Shown here: positions 57,229 to 64,000 of the stretch, one piece after another | Position numbering within the stretch: position 1 is the first letter of the stretch | How the letters are laid out: each line of letters begins with the position of its first letter | NCBI RefSeq assembly: GCF_030915385.1 | Contig: NZ_CP133268.1 | Span: 868,001-932,000 of the forward strand | Direction of reading: 5' to 3' | Origin: Neobacillus sp. PS3-12 | GTDB lineage: Bacteria; Bacillota; Bacilli; Bacillales; Cytobacillaceae | DNA: 64,000 bases | Position numbers and translations under genes: made by a program | Notes under the pieces: model-generated | Database searches by the model: none | What the model saw: only the letters and a program-made list of their open reading frames with translations | Told to the model about the DNA's origin: nothing

Positions 57229-57247
57229 AGACCGCTATTGGTCTCTT
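57229..57247. terminator. Terminator of glpQ, right copy of the duplicated hairpin
   Basis: AGACC and GGTCT around loop GCTATT, with an A-run on the left that gives a T-tract on the minus strand. It overlaps the last codons of glpQ and is a 19-bp exact copy of 56476-56494. Confidence 0.78.
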
Positions 57248-57963
57248 TCGATGCCTTTCCTTAATTTTAAGGCCTTTACAGGGTCATCCGTAATAATTGC
57301 TGAACAATTAAGGGTAAATAAATACTTCATATCTTCTTCGTTATTAATGGTGTAGGGTCTAACGGAAATGCCATTTTCAATTGATTTCCTAATAATATCA
57401 TTCGTTAATCCTTTATAGTTGGGGTGAATCGCTTTTGCCTGAATGGACTTAGCGTAGATCCACGGCATAAAAATTCTTCCTGAATAGAGTGGGGCAATTT
57501 CTATTTCCGGAGCTAATCGGTAGCAATAGACAATGCTGTAATGATTAAACGAAGAAAAGATAATTCTTTCCTCCAGACCATAATCTCGAACTAGTTTAAT
57601 CACTTTTTCCTCCATACCCTCATAAGGAAAAAATCCATTTTTTAACTCAATATTACAAATTAGCCTATTGCCTTGCATCCATTTGAGGACATCCTTCAGT
57701 AAAGGGATTGGCTCTTTAGCTCCACCAGATTTATTTGCATTCAATTTACTTATTTCTTTGTAAGAAAAGTCCTTTACGAATCCATTTCCGTTGGTCGTTC
57801 GATTTAATTTTTCATCATGAATAACGACCATTTCGCCATCTTTTGTTAATTGAACATCAAGTTCAATACCATCAGCCCCTGCTTTTTCTGCTTCCTTAAA
57901 AGCTTTCATTGTATTTTCAGCAAATGACGCTGCATATCCACGATGTGCAAATACTTGAGTCAT
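57235..57963 (-). CDS. glpQ: Glycerophosphodiester phosphodiesterase
   Basis: Hydrolyses glycerophosphodiesters to glycerol-3-phosphate and an alcohol. The 242-aa GDPD TIM barrel has the catalytic region VFAHRGYAASFAENTMKAF (His, Arg, Glu), GIELDVQLTKDGEMVVIHDEKLNRTT (Glu-Asp and His; in part) and a C-terminal IITDDPVKALKLR. No signal peptide, so probably cytosolic, like B. subtilis YqiK. Its last codons (ERDQ and stop) come from the terminator palindrome that borders the mobile element. Confidence 0.9.
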   Translation of the reverse strand: MTQVFAHRGYAASFAENTMKAFKEAEKAGADGIELDVQLTKDGEMVVIHDEKLNRTTNGNGFVKDFSYKEISKLNANKSGGAKEPIPLLKDVLKWMQGNRLICNIELKNGFFPYEGMEEKVIKLVRDYGLEERIIFSSFNHYSIVYCYRLAPEIEIAPLYSGRIFMPWIYAKSIQAKAIHPNYKGLTNDIIRKSIENGISVRPYTINNEEDMKYLFTLNCSAIITDDPVKALKLRKGIERDQ

Positions 57964-58066
57964 CCTTCCTCATCCCCTAAAAGTCATGATCAAAAAGCTT
58001 CATCCACTTCAATCCTCGAGTTTACTTTATCATATGCTTTTGTTCGTTCCAAAATAATTCCATAAT

Positions 58067-58107
58067 AAAAAGCGTCCATTTTGTAAACGAACAAAATGGA
58101 CGCTTTT
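58067..58107 (-). terminator. Terminator of spo0A
   Basis: Perfect 17-bp stem AAAAGCGTCCATTTTGT (58067-58083) and ACAAAATGGACGCTTTT (58091-58107), 7-nt loop. Confidence 0.88.
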
Positions 58108-58127
58108 CATCTGCATTACTTTCCCAT

Positions 58128-58916
58128 TTACGATGCCTTATGCTCAAGCCGAAGCTTATCTGCCACCATCGCAATAAATTCTGAATTTGTTGGTTTTGCT
58201 TTTGACATACTTACGGTATAGCCAAATAAAGATGAAATTGAATCGATGTTCCCACGGCTCCAAGCAACCTCAATGGCATGTCTGATCGCACGTTCTACCC
58301 GACTCGCTGTAGTGTTGTATTTCTTTGCAATATCAGGATATAAAACCTTTGTAATGGAGCCTAGCAATTCAATGTCGTTGTAGACCATCGAAATGGCTTC
58401 ACGTAAATATAAATATCCCTTAATATGTGCAGGTACACCAATTTCATGAATAATACTGGTTATGCTTGCATCAAGATTTTTTGGTTTCTGCTCCGCTTGG
58501 GAACGGTAGGTTGTTGTTTGTTTACGAGTAATGGAACTGCTGTTTCCGCTTACCTGACGAATATGATTTCCCAAGTTTTCCATATCAAACGGTTTTAAGA
58601 TAAAATAGGATGCTCCCAGCTCAACAGCCTTTTTAGTTACATCCTCTTGGCCAAATGCAGTCAACATAATAACATTAGGAAGAGCTCCTTTTTTCATTTC
58701 ACGAAGTCTTTCAAGGACTGCTAGGCCATCCAAGTGCGGCATAATAATATCCAATACGAGGACATCTGGATCTGTTCCTTCTAACATTTCTAAGCAATCT
58801 TGTCCGTTATGAGCTGTTCCTACTACTTCCATATCATCTTGGGCTGAAATATATTCTTCTAGTAAGCCCACCAATTCCCGATTGTCGTCAACGACACATA
58901 CTTTTATTTTCTTCAA
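58128..58916 (-). CDS. spo0A: Sporulation master regulator Spo0A
   Basis: Response regulator that starts sporulation when phosphorylated by the phosphorelay. The protein (262 aa) has a receiver domain with Asp10/Asp11 and phospho-acceptor Asp56 ([13 protein letters not shown]), [13 protein letters not shown] and the Lys in FILKPFD. The effector domain is nearly invariant ([60 protein letters not shown]). I place the start at TTG 58914-58916 with AGGAGG 8-9 nt upstream, giving [15 protein letters not shown]. The frame is open nine codons further. Confidence 0.97.
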   Translation of the reverse strand: MKKIKVCVVDDNRELVGLLEEYISAQDDMEVVGTAHNGQDCLEMLEGTDPDVLVLDIIMPHLDGLAVLERLREMKKGALPNVIMLTAFGQEDVTKKAVELGASYFILKPFDMENLGNHIRQVSGNSSSITRKQTTTYRSQAEQKPKNLDASITSIIHEIGVPAHIKGYLYLREAISMVYNDIELLGSITKVLYPDIAKKYNTTASRVERAIRHAIEVAWSRGNIDSISSLFGYTVSMSKAKPTNSEFIAMVADKLRLEHKAS

Positions 58917-58988
58917 ATCCAGTTTCCTCCTCAATCGATTCAATATCTATTTTGCCTAGTCATCTCTATTTTCTATTTTAAATAAGAA

Positions 58989-59013
58989 ATTCGACAATGC
59001 AACAAAAATTCCT
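58989..59013 (-). promoter_or_regulatory. Sigma-H (Ps-like) promoter of spo0A with overlapping 0A box
   Basis: On the minus strand AGGAATT, 11 nt, GTCGAAT fits the sigma-H consensus. TGTCGAA (TTCGACA at 58990-58996) is an exact 0A box and overlaps the -10, so Spo0A can act on its own promoter. Two near-matches (TTCGACG at 59079-59085, ATCGACA near 59098) lie further upstream. Confidence 0.75.
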
Positions 59014-59138
59014 TTTAATTTTTTAATTTTTCTCAAAAAAGCTGTAAAATCTTATCTTTCCTTTTATTTTCTTTTATTTTCGACGAATTTCGCTAGAATC
59101 GACATTTTCCATAAGATGGATATGGTCTTTTTGACAAA

Positions 59139-59166
59139 ACAAAATAGGCATTTGCCTATTTTGTAA
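59139..59166 (-). terminator. Terminator of spoIVB
   Basis: Stem CAAAATAGGCA and TGCCTATTTTG with a minimal loop, followed on the minus strand by TTTTGTC, just after spoIVB. Confidence 0.8.
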
Positions 59167-59171
59167 AACCA

Positions 59172-60461
59172 TTAACTTGCTTTCTCCATTGGTTTATCAT
59201 AAATATTGATTCCCGCATCATTTAACATCCACTCTATATGAACACCATACCCGGATGTTGGATCGTTAACAAAAACATGTGTTACTGCACCGACAAGCTT
59301 TCCATCTTGAATAATTGGGCTGCCGCTCATTCCCTGAACAATTCCTCCTGTTTTTTCAAGAAGTTTTGGGTCTGTTACTTTAATGACCATCCCTTTTGTT
59401 GCAGGAAACTTCTGTGGTATTGTACTGACGATTTCAATATTGAAAGCTTCCACCTTATCGTTGTTGACTACTGTTAAAATCTTTGCCGGTCCTTCTTTCA
59501 CTTGATTGGATAAAGCTATTGGCAGTGGCTCGTCCATTATACCATTTTTAAGCTCTTTATTTAGTTTTCCAAAAATTCCAAACGGACTGTTCTTGTTAAT
59601 ATTTCCAACAATCTCTCGGTCTGAAGAGAATCTCGCCAGTTTTTCACCGGGATCTCCATTGCTTCCTTTTTCAATTGAAGTTACTGTTGAGCGAACAATT
59701 TGGCCATCATCAACAACTATCGGCTTTTTCGTATCCATATCAGAAATCACATGTCCTAAAGCTCCATACTTTTTCGAACGCGGATCCATAAAAGTCATTG
59801 TTCCAATCCCCGCTGCTGAGTCACGAATATATAATCCAAGTTTGTACATTTCTTCCCCTTTATCCTTTAAGGGAGTTAATTTAGTGGTAAATTTCCCACT
59901 TTCACGACTTATCACCATATTCAATGGTTGGCCATTTTGTCCTGCGGTTTGTACAAATGGGGCTACGTCTGACATTTTATCGATTTTTGTACCGTTGATT
60001 TCTGTAATAATATCGCCAACTTTTATTCCTGCAATCTCGCCAGGGGATTTTTTGCCTTCTTCGGTATTTACTAAGTGGTGACCGACCACTAATACACCGA
60101 CAGTATTTAGCTTAACACCAATTGATTGTCCGCCTGGAATCACTTTGAAATCTTTTAATACATTTACATCGACCTGTTTAACGGGAATTCCTGCAAATTC
60201 CATTATCATTTCATTTTTTCCTTGTTCATTTGCGGACACGGAAATTGAATGTCTTTCCTGCTTTAGAGAGATACTTTTATTGTGCATTTGAACTTCGGCT
60301 GCAACCGGAGCAGCCTTTTGAATCGTATATTGTTGTCCTTTAAAAACAGTAATATTATTGGGAATTGAAAGGTATTGTTGAAAAGGGTGAAAAAAAAGTA
60401 AACTGCTTAATGAAACAAGGAGAATTCCACCAATGATTTTTCTAATCGTTTCTAATTTCAA
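59172..60461 (-). CDS. spoIVB: SpoIVB serine peptidase
   Basis: Forespore-secreted S55 peptidase that triggers pro-sigma-K processing by cleaving SpoIVFA. The 429-aa protein has an N-terminal membrane anchor ([19 protein letters not shown]), a PDZ domain ([20 protein letters not shown]), the catalytic His in [13 protein letters not shown] and the catalytic Ser in [20 protein letters not shown]. It lies between recN and spo0A as in all Bacillus. Confidence 0.95.
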   Translation of the reverse strand: MKLETIRKIIGGILLVSLSSLLFFHPFQQYLSIPNNITVFKGQQYTIQKAAPVAAEVQMHNKSISLKQERHSISVSANEQGKNEMIMEFAGIPVKQVDVNVLKDFKVIPGGQSIGVKLNTVGVLVVGHHLVNTEEGKKSPGEIAGIKVGDIITEINGTKIDKMSDVAPFVQTAGQNGQPLNMVISRESGKFTTKLTPLKDKGEEMYKLGLYIRDSAAGIGTMTFMDPRSKKYGALGHVISDMDTKKPIVVDDGQIVRSTVTSIEKGSNGDPGEKLARFSSDREIVGNINKNSPFGIFGKLNKELKNGIMDEPLPIALSNQVKEGPAKILTVVNNDKVEAFNIEIVSTIPQKFPATKGMVIKVTDPKLLEKTGGIVQGMSGSPIIQDGKLVGAVTHVFVNDPTSGYGVHIEWMLNDAGINIYDKPMEKAS

Positions 60462-60674
60462 ATCTTTTCACTCTCCTCGCTTCTGTCCAATTCAATAAAG
60501 GCGGTGATGAGCAGAGCCAAGCTTACACTTATCAAATCGCAAAGTGGTGTTAATACCCACTGCCATCCGATGTAATGACTTTCTTTTGCGGCGCTCCGCC
60601 CCTTTTCCTTAAAAAGAAATGGCTACATCTTTAATTTTGCCTCGTTCCCGACCATTTATAACAGGAAGGCATAT

Positions 60675-60703
60675 AAAAAAAGCTACCCAGAATGGATAGC
60701 TTT
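60675..60703 (-). terminator. Terminator of recN
   Basis: On the minus strand AAAGCTATCC, loop ATTCT, GGGTAGCTTT with one G-T/mismatch, then a T-run. Confidence 0.78.
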
Positions 60704-60744
60704 ACAAGTTTTTTTAAAAATGAAAAGGTATAGTGTTTGTTTTC

Positions 60745-62442
60745 CTACAAGAGGCTTGCACTTTTTTTATTTTCTTCAGCAAGCTGCAATAATTCTTCAG
60801 CATGTTTTTTTGTTAAATCGGTTATTTCAGCGCCAGAAATCATGCGCCCAATTTCTGTGATTTTTTCATTTAATTTAAGTGGTGTTACAGCTGACTTGGT
60901 TCTTCCGCCCTTTGTAACCTTTGAAATAAACAAATGAGTATCAGCCATTGCAGCCACTTGAGGTAGATGCGAAATACACAAAACTTGCGAGTTGATCGCA
61001 ACTTTGTAAATCTTTTCGGCTATTGCTTGCGCCACTCTGCCACTTACACCTGTATCAACTTCATCGAAAATAATCGACGTTACTCCCTGATGTTTGGAGA
61101 AAATACTTTTTAAAGCCAACATGATCCTTGAAAGCTCTCCTCCGGATGCGATCTTAGAAAGTGGTTTTAACGGCTCACCAGGGTTGGTAGAAATATAAAA
61201 TTCTACATCATCCATTCCATCCCTTGAAAAGTTTCCTTTAGGCTCAAAATGAATTTCAAAAACAGTTTTTGCCATATATAGTTCTTTTAATTCTTTATGG
61301 ATCAACTTTGTCAGTTTTTCAGCCCATTTCTTTCGAATATCCGTTAATTGATTTGCTTCAAGGCTTAGATCTTTTCTTAAGGAGGACAGTTCCTTTTCTA
61401 AATGATCGATATAGGTCTCTTTATTTTGCAGTGTTTCAATTTCCTCTTCAATTTTAGAAGCATATTCCAATATTTCCTCAATCGTACTTCCGTATTTCCT
61501 TTTTAAATGATTAATCTCCGTTAACCTGTCTTCAATTTCATTTAATCTATGCGGGTCGTACTCTAATTGGTCCATTTCATTTCGAAGAGATCTTGCTGCT
61601 TCCTCAAGTAAATAATAACTATTTGCTACAGCTTCGTACGTATTTTTATAAGCTTCATCAAGTGCTGCAGCTGCTTCAAGGTGACCCATGACCAAACTCA
61701 CCCAATCAAGGCCCTTTTGCTCACCTTGCAGTGCAGTATAACTAGATTGTACAGCTTCGAAAATCCGTTCGAAATTGTTTAATTTTCTTTTTTCCTCAAG
61801 GAGTTCATCGTCTTCATTTAATTTCAAGTTTGCCTTTTGAATTTCATCTAATTGGAATTGAATTAGATCAAGCCGATGGGCTGTTTGCTGCTCGTTCTCG
61901 CTTAAGGCTTTTAATTTACCGAGGGTCTGTTCATATCGATGAAATACAGTTTGATATTCAGAAAGAGAGACGGAAATTTCCTTATATCCAAATTGATCAA
62001 GTAAGGACAAGTGGTGTGTGTCATCCATTAATTCTTGATGTTCATGCTGGCCGTGGATATCTACTAATGTCGACCCTATTTCACGGAGAGTCGATATGGT
62101 AACCAGTTTCCCATTGACTCGGCAAACACTTTTTCCTGAACGCGAAATGTCACGTCTCAAAATTACCATGCCTTCCTCGATTTCAATTCCAAATTCTTGT
62201 GCTTTTTGATAACAAGGATGACGATCATGATCTAAATTAAACAGTCCCTCGATTTCCGCTTTTTCTTCTCCATGACGAACAAATTCGGAGGATCCTCTTC
62301 CCCCTATTAATAAGTGAATCGCATCAATAATAATCGACTTCCCTGCCCCGGCTTCTCCTGTTAAAACAGTCAAGCCTTTATTAAATGAAAGTGAAAGAGC
62401 TTCGATGATAGCAAAGTTTTTTATTGATATCTCACTTAACAA
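60745..62442 (-). CDS. recN: DNA repair protein RecN
   Basis: SMC-like ATPase recruited early to double-strand breaks. The 565-aa protein has Walker A LTGEAGAGKSIIIDAI, a long coiled-coil region (about residues 150-370), the ABC signature KIASGGELSRIMLALK and Walker B IIFDEVDTGVSGRVAQAIAE, ending with VLCISHLPQVAAMADTHLF. It is co-directional with argR, 13 bp downstream, probably in one operon. Confidence 0.96.
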   Translation of the reverse strand: MLSEISIKNFAIIEALSLSFNKGLTVLTGEAGAGKSIIIDAIHLLIGGRGSSEFVRHGEEKAEIEGLFNLDHDRHPCYQKAQEFGIEIEEGMVILRRDISRSGKSVCRVNGKLVTISTLREIGSTLVDIHGQHEHQELMDDTHHLSLLDQFGYKEISVSLSEYQTVFHRYEQTLGKLKALSENEQQTAHRLDLIQFQLDEIQKANLKLNEDDELLEEKRKLNNFERIFEAVQSSYTALQGEQKGLDWVSLVMGHLEAAAALDEAYKNTYEAVANSYYLLEEAARSLRNEMDQLEYDPHRLNEIEDRLTEINHLKRKYGSTIEEILEYASKIEEEIETLQNKETYIDHLEKELSSLRKDLSLEANQLTDIRKKWAEKLTKLIHKELKELYMAKTVFEIHFEPKGNFSRDGMDDVEFYISTNPGEPLKPLSKIASGGELSRIMLALKSIFSKHQGVTSIIFDEVDTGVSGRVAQAIAEKIYKVAINSQVLCISHLPQVAAMADTHLFISKVTKGGRTKSAVTPLKLNEKITEIGRMISGAEITDLTKKHAEELLQLAEENKKSASLL

Positions 62443-62455
62443 GTTTCATTCCCCC

Positions 62456-62905
62456 TTAGAGCATCTCAAGGAAACGGTCAGTAATTATCTCTGTTTCTTC
62501 AGGGGTTCTGCAAATAATTAAGATGGTATCATCACCACAGATTGTACCGAGGATTTCTTCCCAATCTAAGTTATCAATTAGAGCCCCTATCGCCATTGCA
62601 TTCCCAGGCAGGCACTTCATTACTAGCAGATGTCCTGCGGCATCAATTTTTATAAATGCATCAATCAAGGCCCTTTTCAGTTTTTGCAATGGATTAAAAC
62701 GCTGGTCAGCCGGCAGGCTGTATTTGTACCGTCCGTCTGCTAAAGGAACTTTAACAAGGTGCAGTTCCTTTATATCTCGGGATACCGTTGCTTGTGTCAC
62801 ATTAACACCTGCATTTTTCAGCTCATCCACAAGGTCGTCTTGAGTTTCAATGTCATTATTGGCAATAATATCCCTTATTTTGATATGACGCTGTCCTTTA
62901 TTCAT
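62456..62905 (-). CDS. argR: Arginine repressor ArgR/AhrC
   Basis: Arginine-dependent hexameric regulator: represses arginine synthesis and activates its catabolism. The protein (149 aa) has the winged-helix domain ([39 protein letters not shown]) and the C-terminal arginine-binding domain ([22 protein letters not shown] in part, GDDTILIIC). Start at ATG 62903-62905 with GAGGTGAAAG upstream; an earlier in-frame start is less likely. Lies between tlyA and recN. Confidence 0.95.
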   Translation of the reverse strand: MNKGQRHIKIRDIIANNDIETQDDLVDELKNAGVNVTQATVSRDIKELHLVKVPLADGRYKYSLPADQRFNPLQKLKRALIDAFIKIDAAGHLLVMKCLPGNAMAIGALIDNLDWEEILGTICGDDTILIICRTPEETEIITDRFLEML

Positions 62906-63016
62906 CACTTTCACCTCATAAACGTTTAACAAACACGAATAAAAATATTGTCAGATATACACATATGTTAGCCCATTTTGAAGTTCTTGTACATTTATTA
63001 TTTTCTCATAAATCAT

Positions 63017-63041
63017 AAAAAGGATAAGCAGCCGCTTATCC
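63017..63041 (-). terminator. Hairpin at the end of tlyA
   Basis: Stem GGATAAGC (63022-63029) and GCTTATCC (63034-63041), loop AGCC, followed on the minus strand by TTTTTATG; overlaps the tlyA stop. Confidence 0.75.
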
Positions 63042-63881
63042 CTGTTCAATATCGTTGCCTTTTTTTAATTCTGCATGAGCTTCTTTAACTATTGTTTCCG
63101 GATCAGCAGGTAATAAAACTTCGCCTGCTTCACACTCTCCCTTCCATTTTAAATGAAGAAGGAATTCAATATTACCATCGCCCCCTGTAATGGGTGAGTA
63201 GGATAAGTTCATAACATAGTACCCTTGTGCAACAGCAAAACCAATAATTTTATTGATTACTTCAAGATGAATCTTCGGTTCACGGACTATTCCTTTTTTA
63301 CCAACCTGTTCTCTTCCTGCTTCAAACTGTGGTTTTATTAATGCCACAATATCACTTTCACATACTAAAAGATTTTTTAAGACAGGAAGGATTAATTTTA
63401 ATGAAATAAAAGAAACATCAATAGATGCAAAGTTAGGCATCTCACCGCGTAAATCTGCAGGTGTTACATATCGGAAATTAGTACGTTCCATGACAATAAC
63501 ACGTTCATCCTGGCGAAGCTTCCAGGCGAGTTGATTGTAACCCACATCAAGTGCATATGACATTTTTGCACCATTTTGTAAGGCACAGTCTGTAAAACCT
63601 CCTGTGGATGCCCCTATATCTAAAAGAACTTTCCCATTTACATCTACGTCAAAAACCTTGAGGGCCTTTTCGAGCTTAAGACCTCCTCTTGAGACATATG
63701 GGAGTACATTTCCTTTAATGGAGAGCGGGATGTCCTCATTTACTTTTTCACCCGGTTTATCGAGCCTCTCTTCATTTGTATAAACAAGGCCTGCCATAAT
63801 AGCCCTTTTTGCTTTTTCCCGCGTTTCAATCAAGCCTCGTTCGACAAGTAAAACATCAACACGTTCTTTTCTTGTTTTCAT
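63036..63881 (-). CDS. tlyA: TlyA-family rRNA (cytidine-2'-O)-methyltransferase (YqxC)
   Basis: TlyA proteins combine an S4 RNA-binding domain (ERVDVLLVERGLIETREKAK, about residues 5-60) with an FtsJ-like SAM domain: KVLLDIGASTGGFTDCALQNGA (in part, about residue 86), IDVSFISLKLILP, and ALIKPQFEAGREQVGKKGIV. In mycobacteria TlyA methylates 16S and 23S rRNA; the Bacillus homologue is assumed similar. The 281-aa length is typical. It follows dxs by about 4 bp, as in B. subtilis. Confidence 0.92.
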   Translation of the reverse strand: MKTRKERVDVLLVERGLIETREKAKRAIMAGLVYTNEERLDKPGEKVNEDIPLSIKGNVLPYVSRGGLKLEKALKVFDVDVNGKVLLDIGASTGGFTDCALQNGAKMSYALDVGYNQLAWKLRQDERVIVMERTNFRYVTPADLRGEMPNFASIDVSFISLKLILPVLKNLLVCESDIVALIKPQFEAGREQVGKKGIVREPKIHLEVINKIIGFAVAQGYYVMNLSYSPITGGDGNIEFLLHLKWKGECEAGEVLLPADPETIVKEAHAELKKGNDIEQG

Positions 63882-63884
63882 AAT

Positions 63885-64000
63885 TTATGCCCTTCGTTGT
63901 TTTTTCCGAGCAAGGATCGTTAATCTTCTAACTACTTCCCTTGATGTTAAGCCAATTTCATCAAGCAAGGAATCAACATCACCATGCTCAATAAAGCGGT
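63885..64000 (-). CDS. dxs: 1-deoxy-D-xylulose-5-phosphate synthase, C-terminal end (truncated by window edge)
   Basis: The last 38 codons read RFIEHGDVDSLLDEIGLTSR then EVVRRLTILARKKQRRA and stop at 63885-63887. RFIEHG followed by a short helix ending near the C-terminus is the end of DXS, the first enzyme of the MEP isoprenoid pathway. The position immediately before tlyA supports this. The rest of the gene lies outside the window. Confidence 0.85.
   Translation of the reverse strand, partial: RFIEHGDVDSLLDEIGLTSREVVRRLTILARKKQRRA

Noticed and set aside
59506..60081. A 191-aa plus-strand frame opposite spoIVB
   Set aside because: Complementary to the conserved PDZ and peptidase region of spoIVB; no ribosome site or promoter.

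Overview
The window is a chromosomal core segment of a spore-forming Bacillaceae bacterium. The low-GC sequence, strong GGAGG-type ribosome binding sites, frequent TTG/GTG starts, sporulation genes (spoIIAA-spoIIAB-sigF, spoIIM, spoVA, spoIVB, spo0A) and a gene order that tracks the Bacillus subtilis ribT/lysA to dxs region all point there. A Neobacillus- or Mesobacillus-like species is my guess; the sequence alone does not settle genus. Most genes are on the minus strand.

Layout. 1-4.9 kb: scpB (partial) and scpA, a YjcZ miniprotein, a DUF309 gene, ribT without the rib operon, a DUF1002 exported protein, and lysA with an apparent frameshift. 5-11.1 kb: spore block with spoVAF, spoVAEA, spoVAB, spoVAA, sigF, spoIIAB, spoIIAA and dacF. 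The spoVA operon lacks spoVAC, spoVAD and spoVAEB. 11.2-19.1 kb: nucleoside salvage (pdp, punA, deoB), xerD, fur, spoIIM, an endonuclease Q-family gene and nudF. 19.2-25.7 kb: aldo/keto reductase, thiolase, a small putative forespore gene, an alpha/beta hydrolase, an SOS-controlled Y-family polymerase with its YolD partner, and a broken yqzH.

25.7-41.4 kb: a degenerate IS1182-like element, an SDR, proI, rnz (apparent frameshift), zwf, dinB, an orphan cheW, a VIT-family transporter, an M20 peptidase, a carboxyltransferase plus methylmalonyl-CoA epimerase, prli42, an aromatic-acid exporter-like protein, an amino-acid ABC transporter (artPQM) and brxB. 41.4-56 kb: methylmalonyl-CoA mutase (two subunits) with meaB, then the branched-chain keto acid cluster bcd-buk-lpdV-bkdAA-bkdAB-bkdB behind a sigma-54 promoter and its activator bkdR. 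Together these could take Val/Ile through acyl-CoA to propionyl-CoA, methylmalonyl-CoA and succinyl-CoA. 56-64 kb: DUF2627 gene, a second IS1182-like remnant, glpQ, spo0A, spoIVB, recN, argR, tlyA and the 3' end of dxs.

The most interesting structure is a pair of paralogous IS1182-like remnants at 25.76-26.54 kb and 56.50-57.22 kb. Each sits between convergent genes, and each is bordered on both sides by copies of what looks like one original bidirectional terminator. Each carries the same hairpin, two inverted copies of a GC-rich palindromic repeat of about 130 bp, and a transposase 3' fragment. A fifth copy of the palindrome, at 20.5 kb, forms a MITE-like element with 12-bp terminal inverted repeats and a perfect 8-bp target duplication. 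Separately, lysA, rnz, bkdB, bkdAB and yqzH all show small indels, which suggests sequencing error at least in part.
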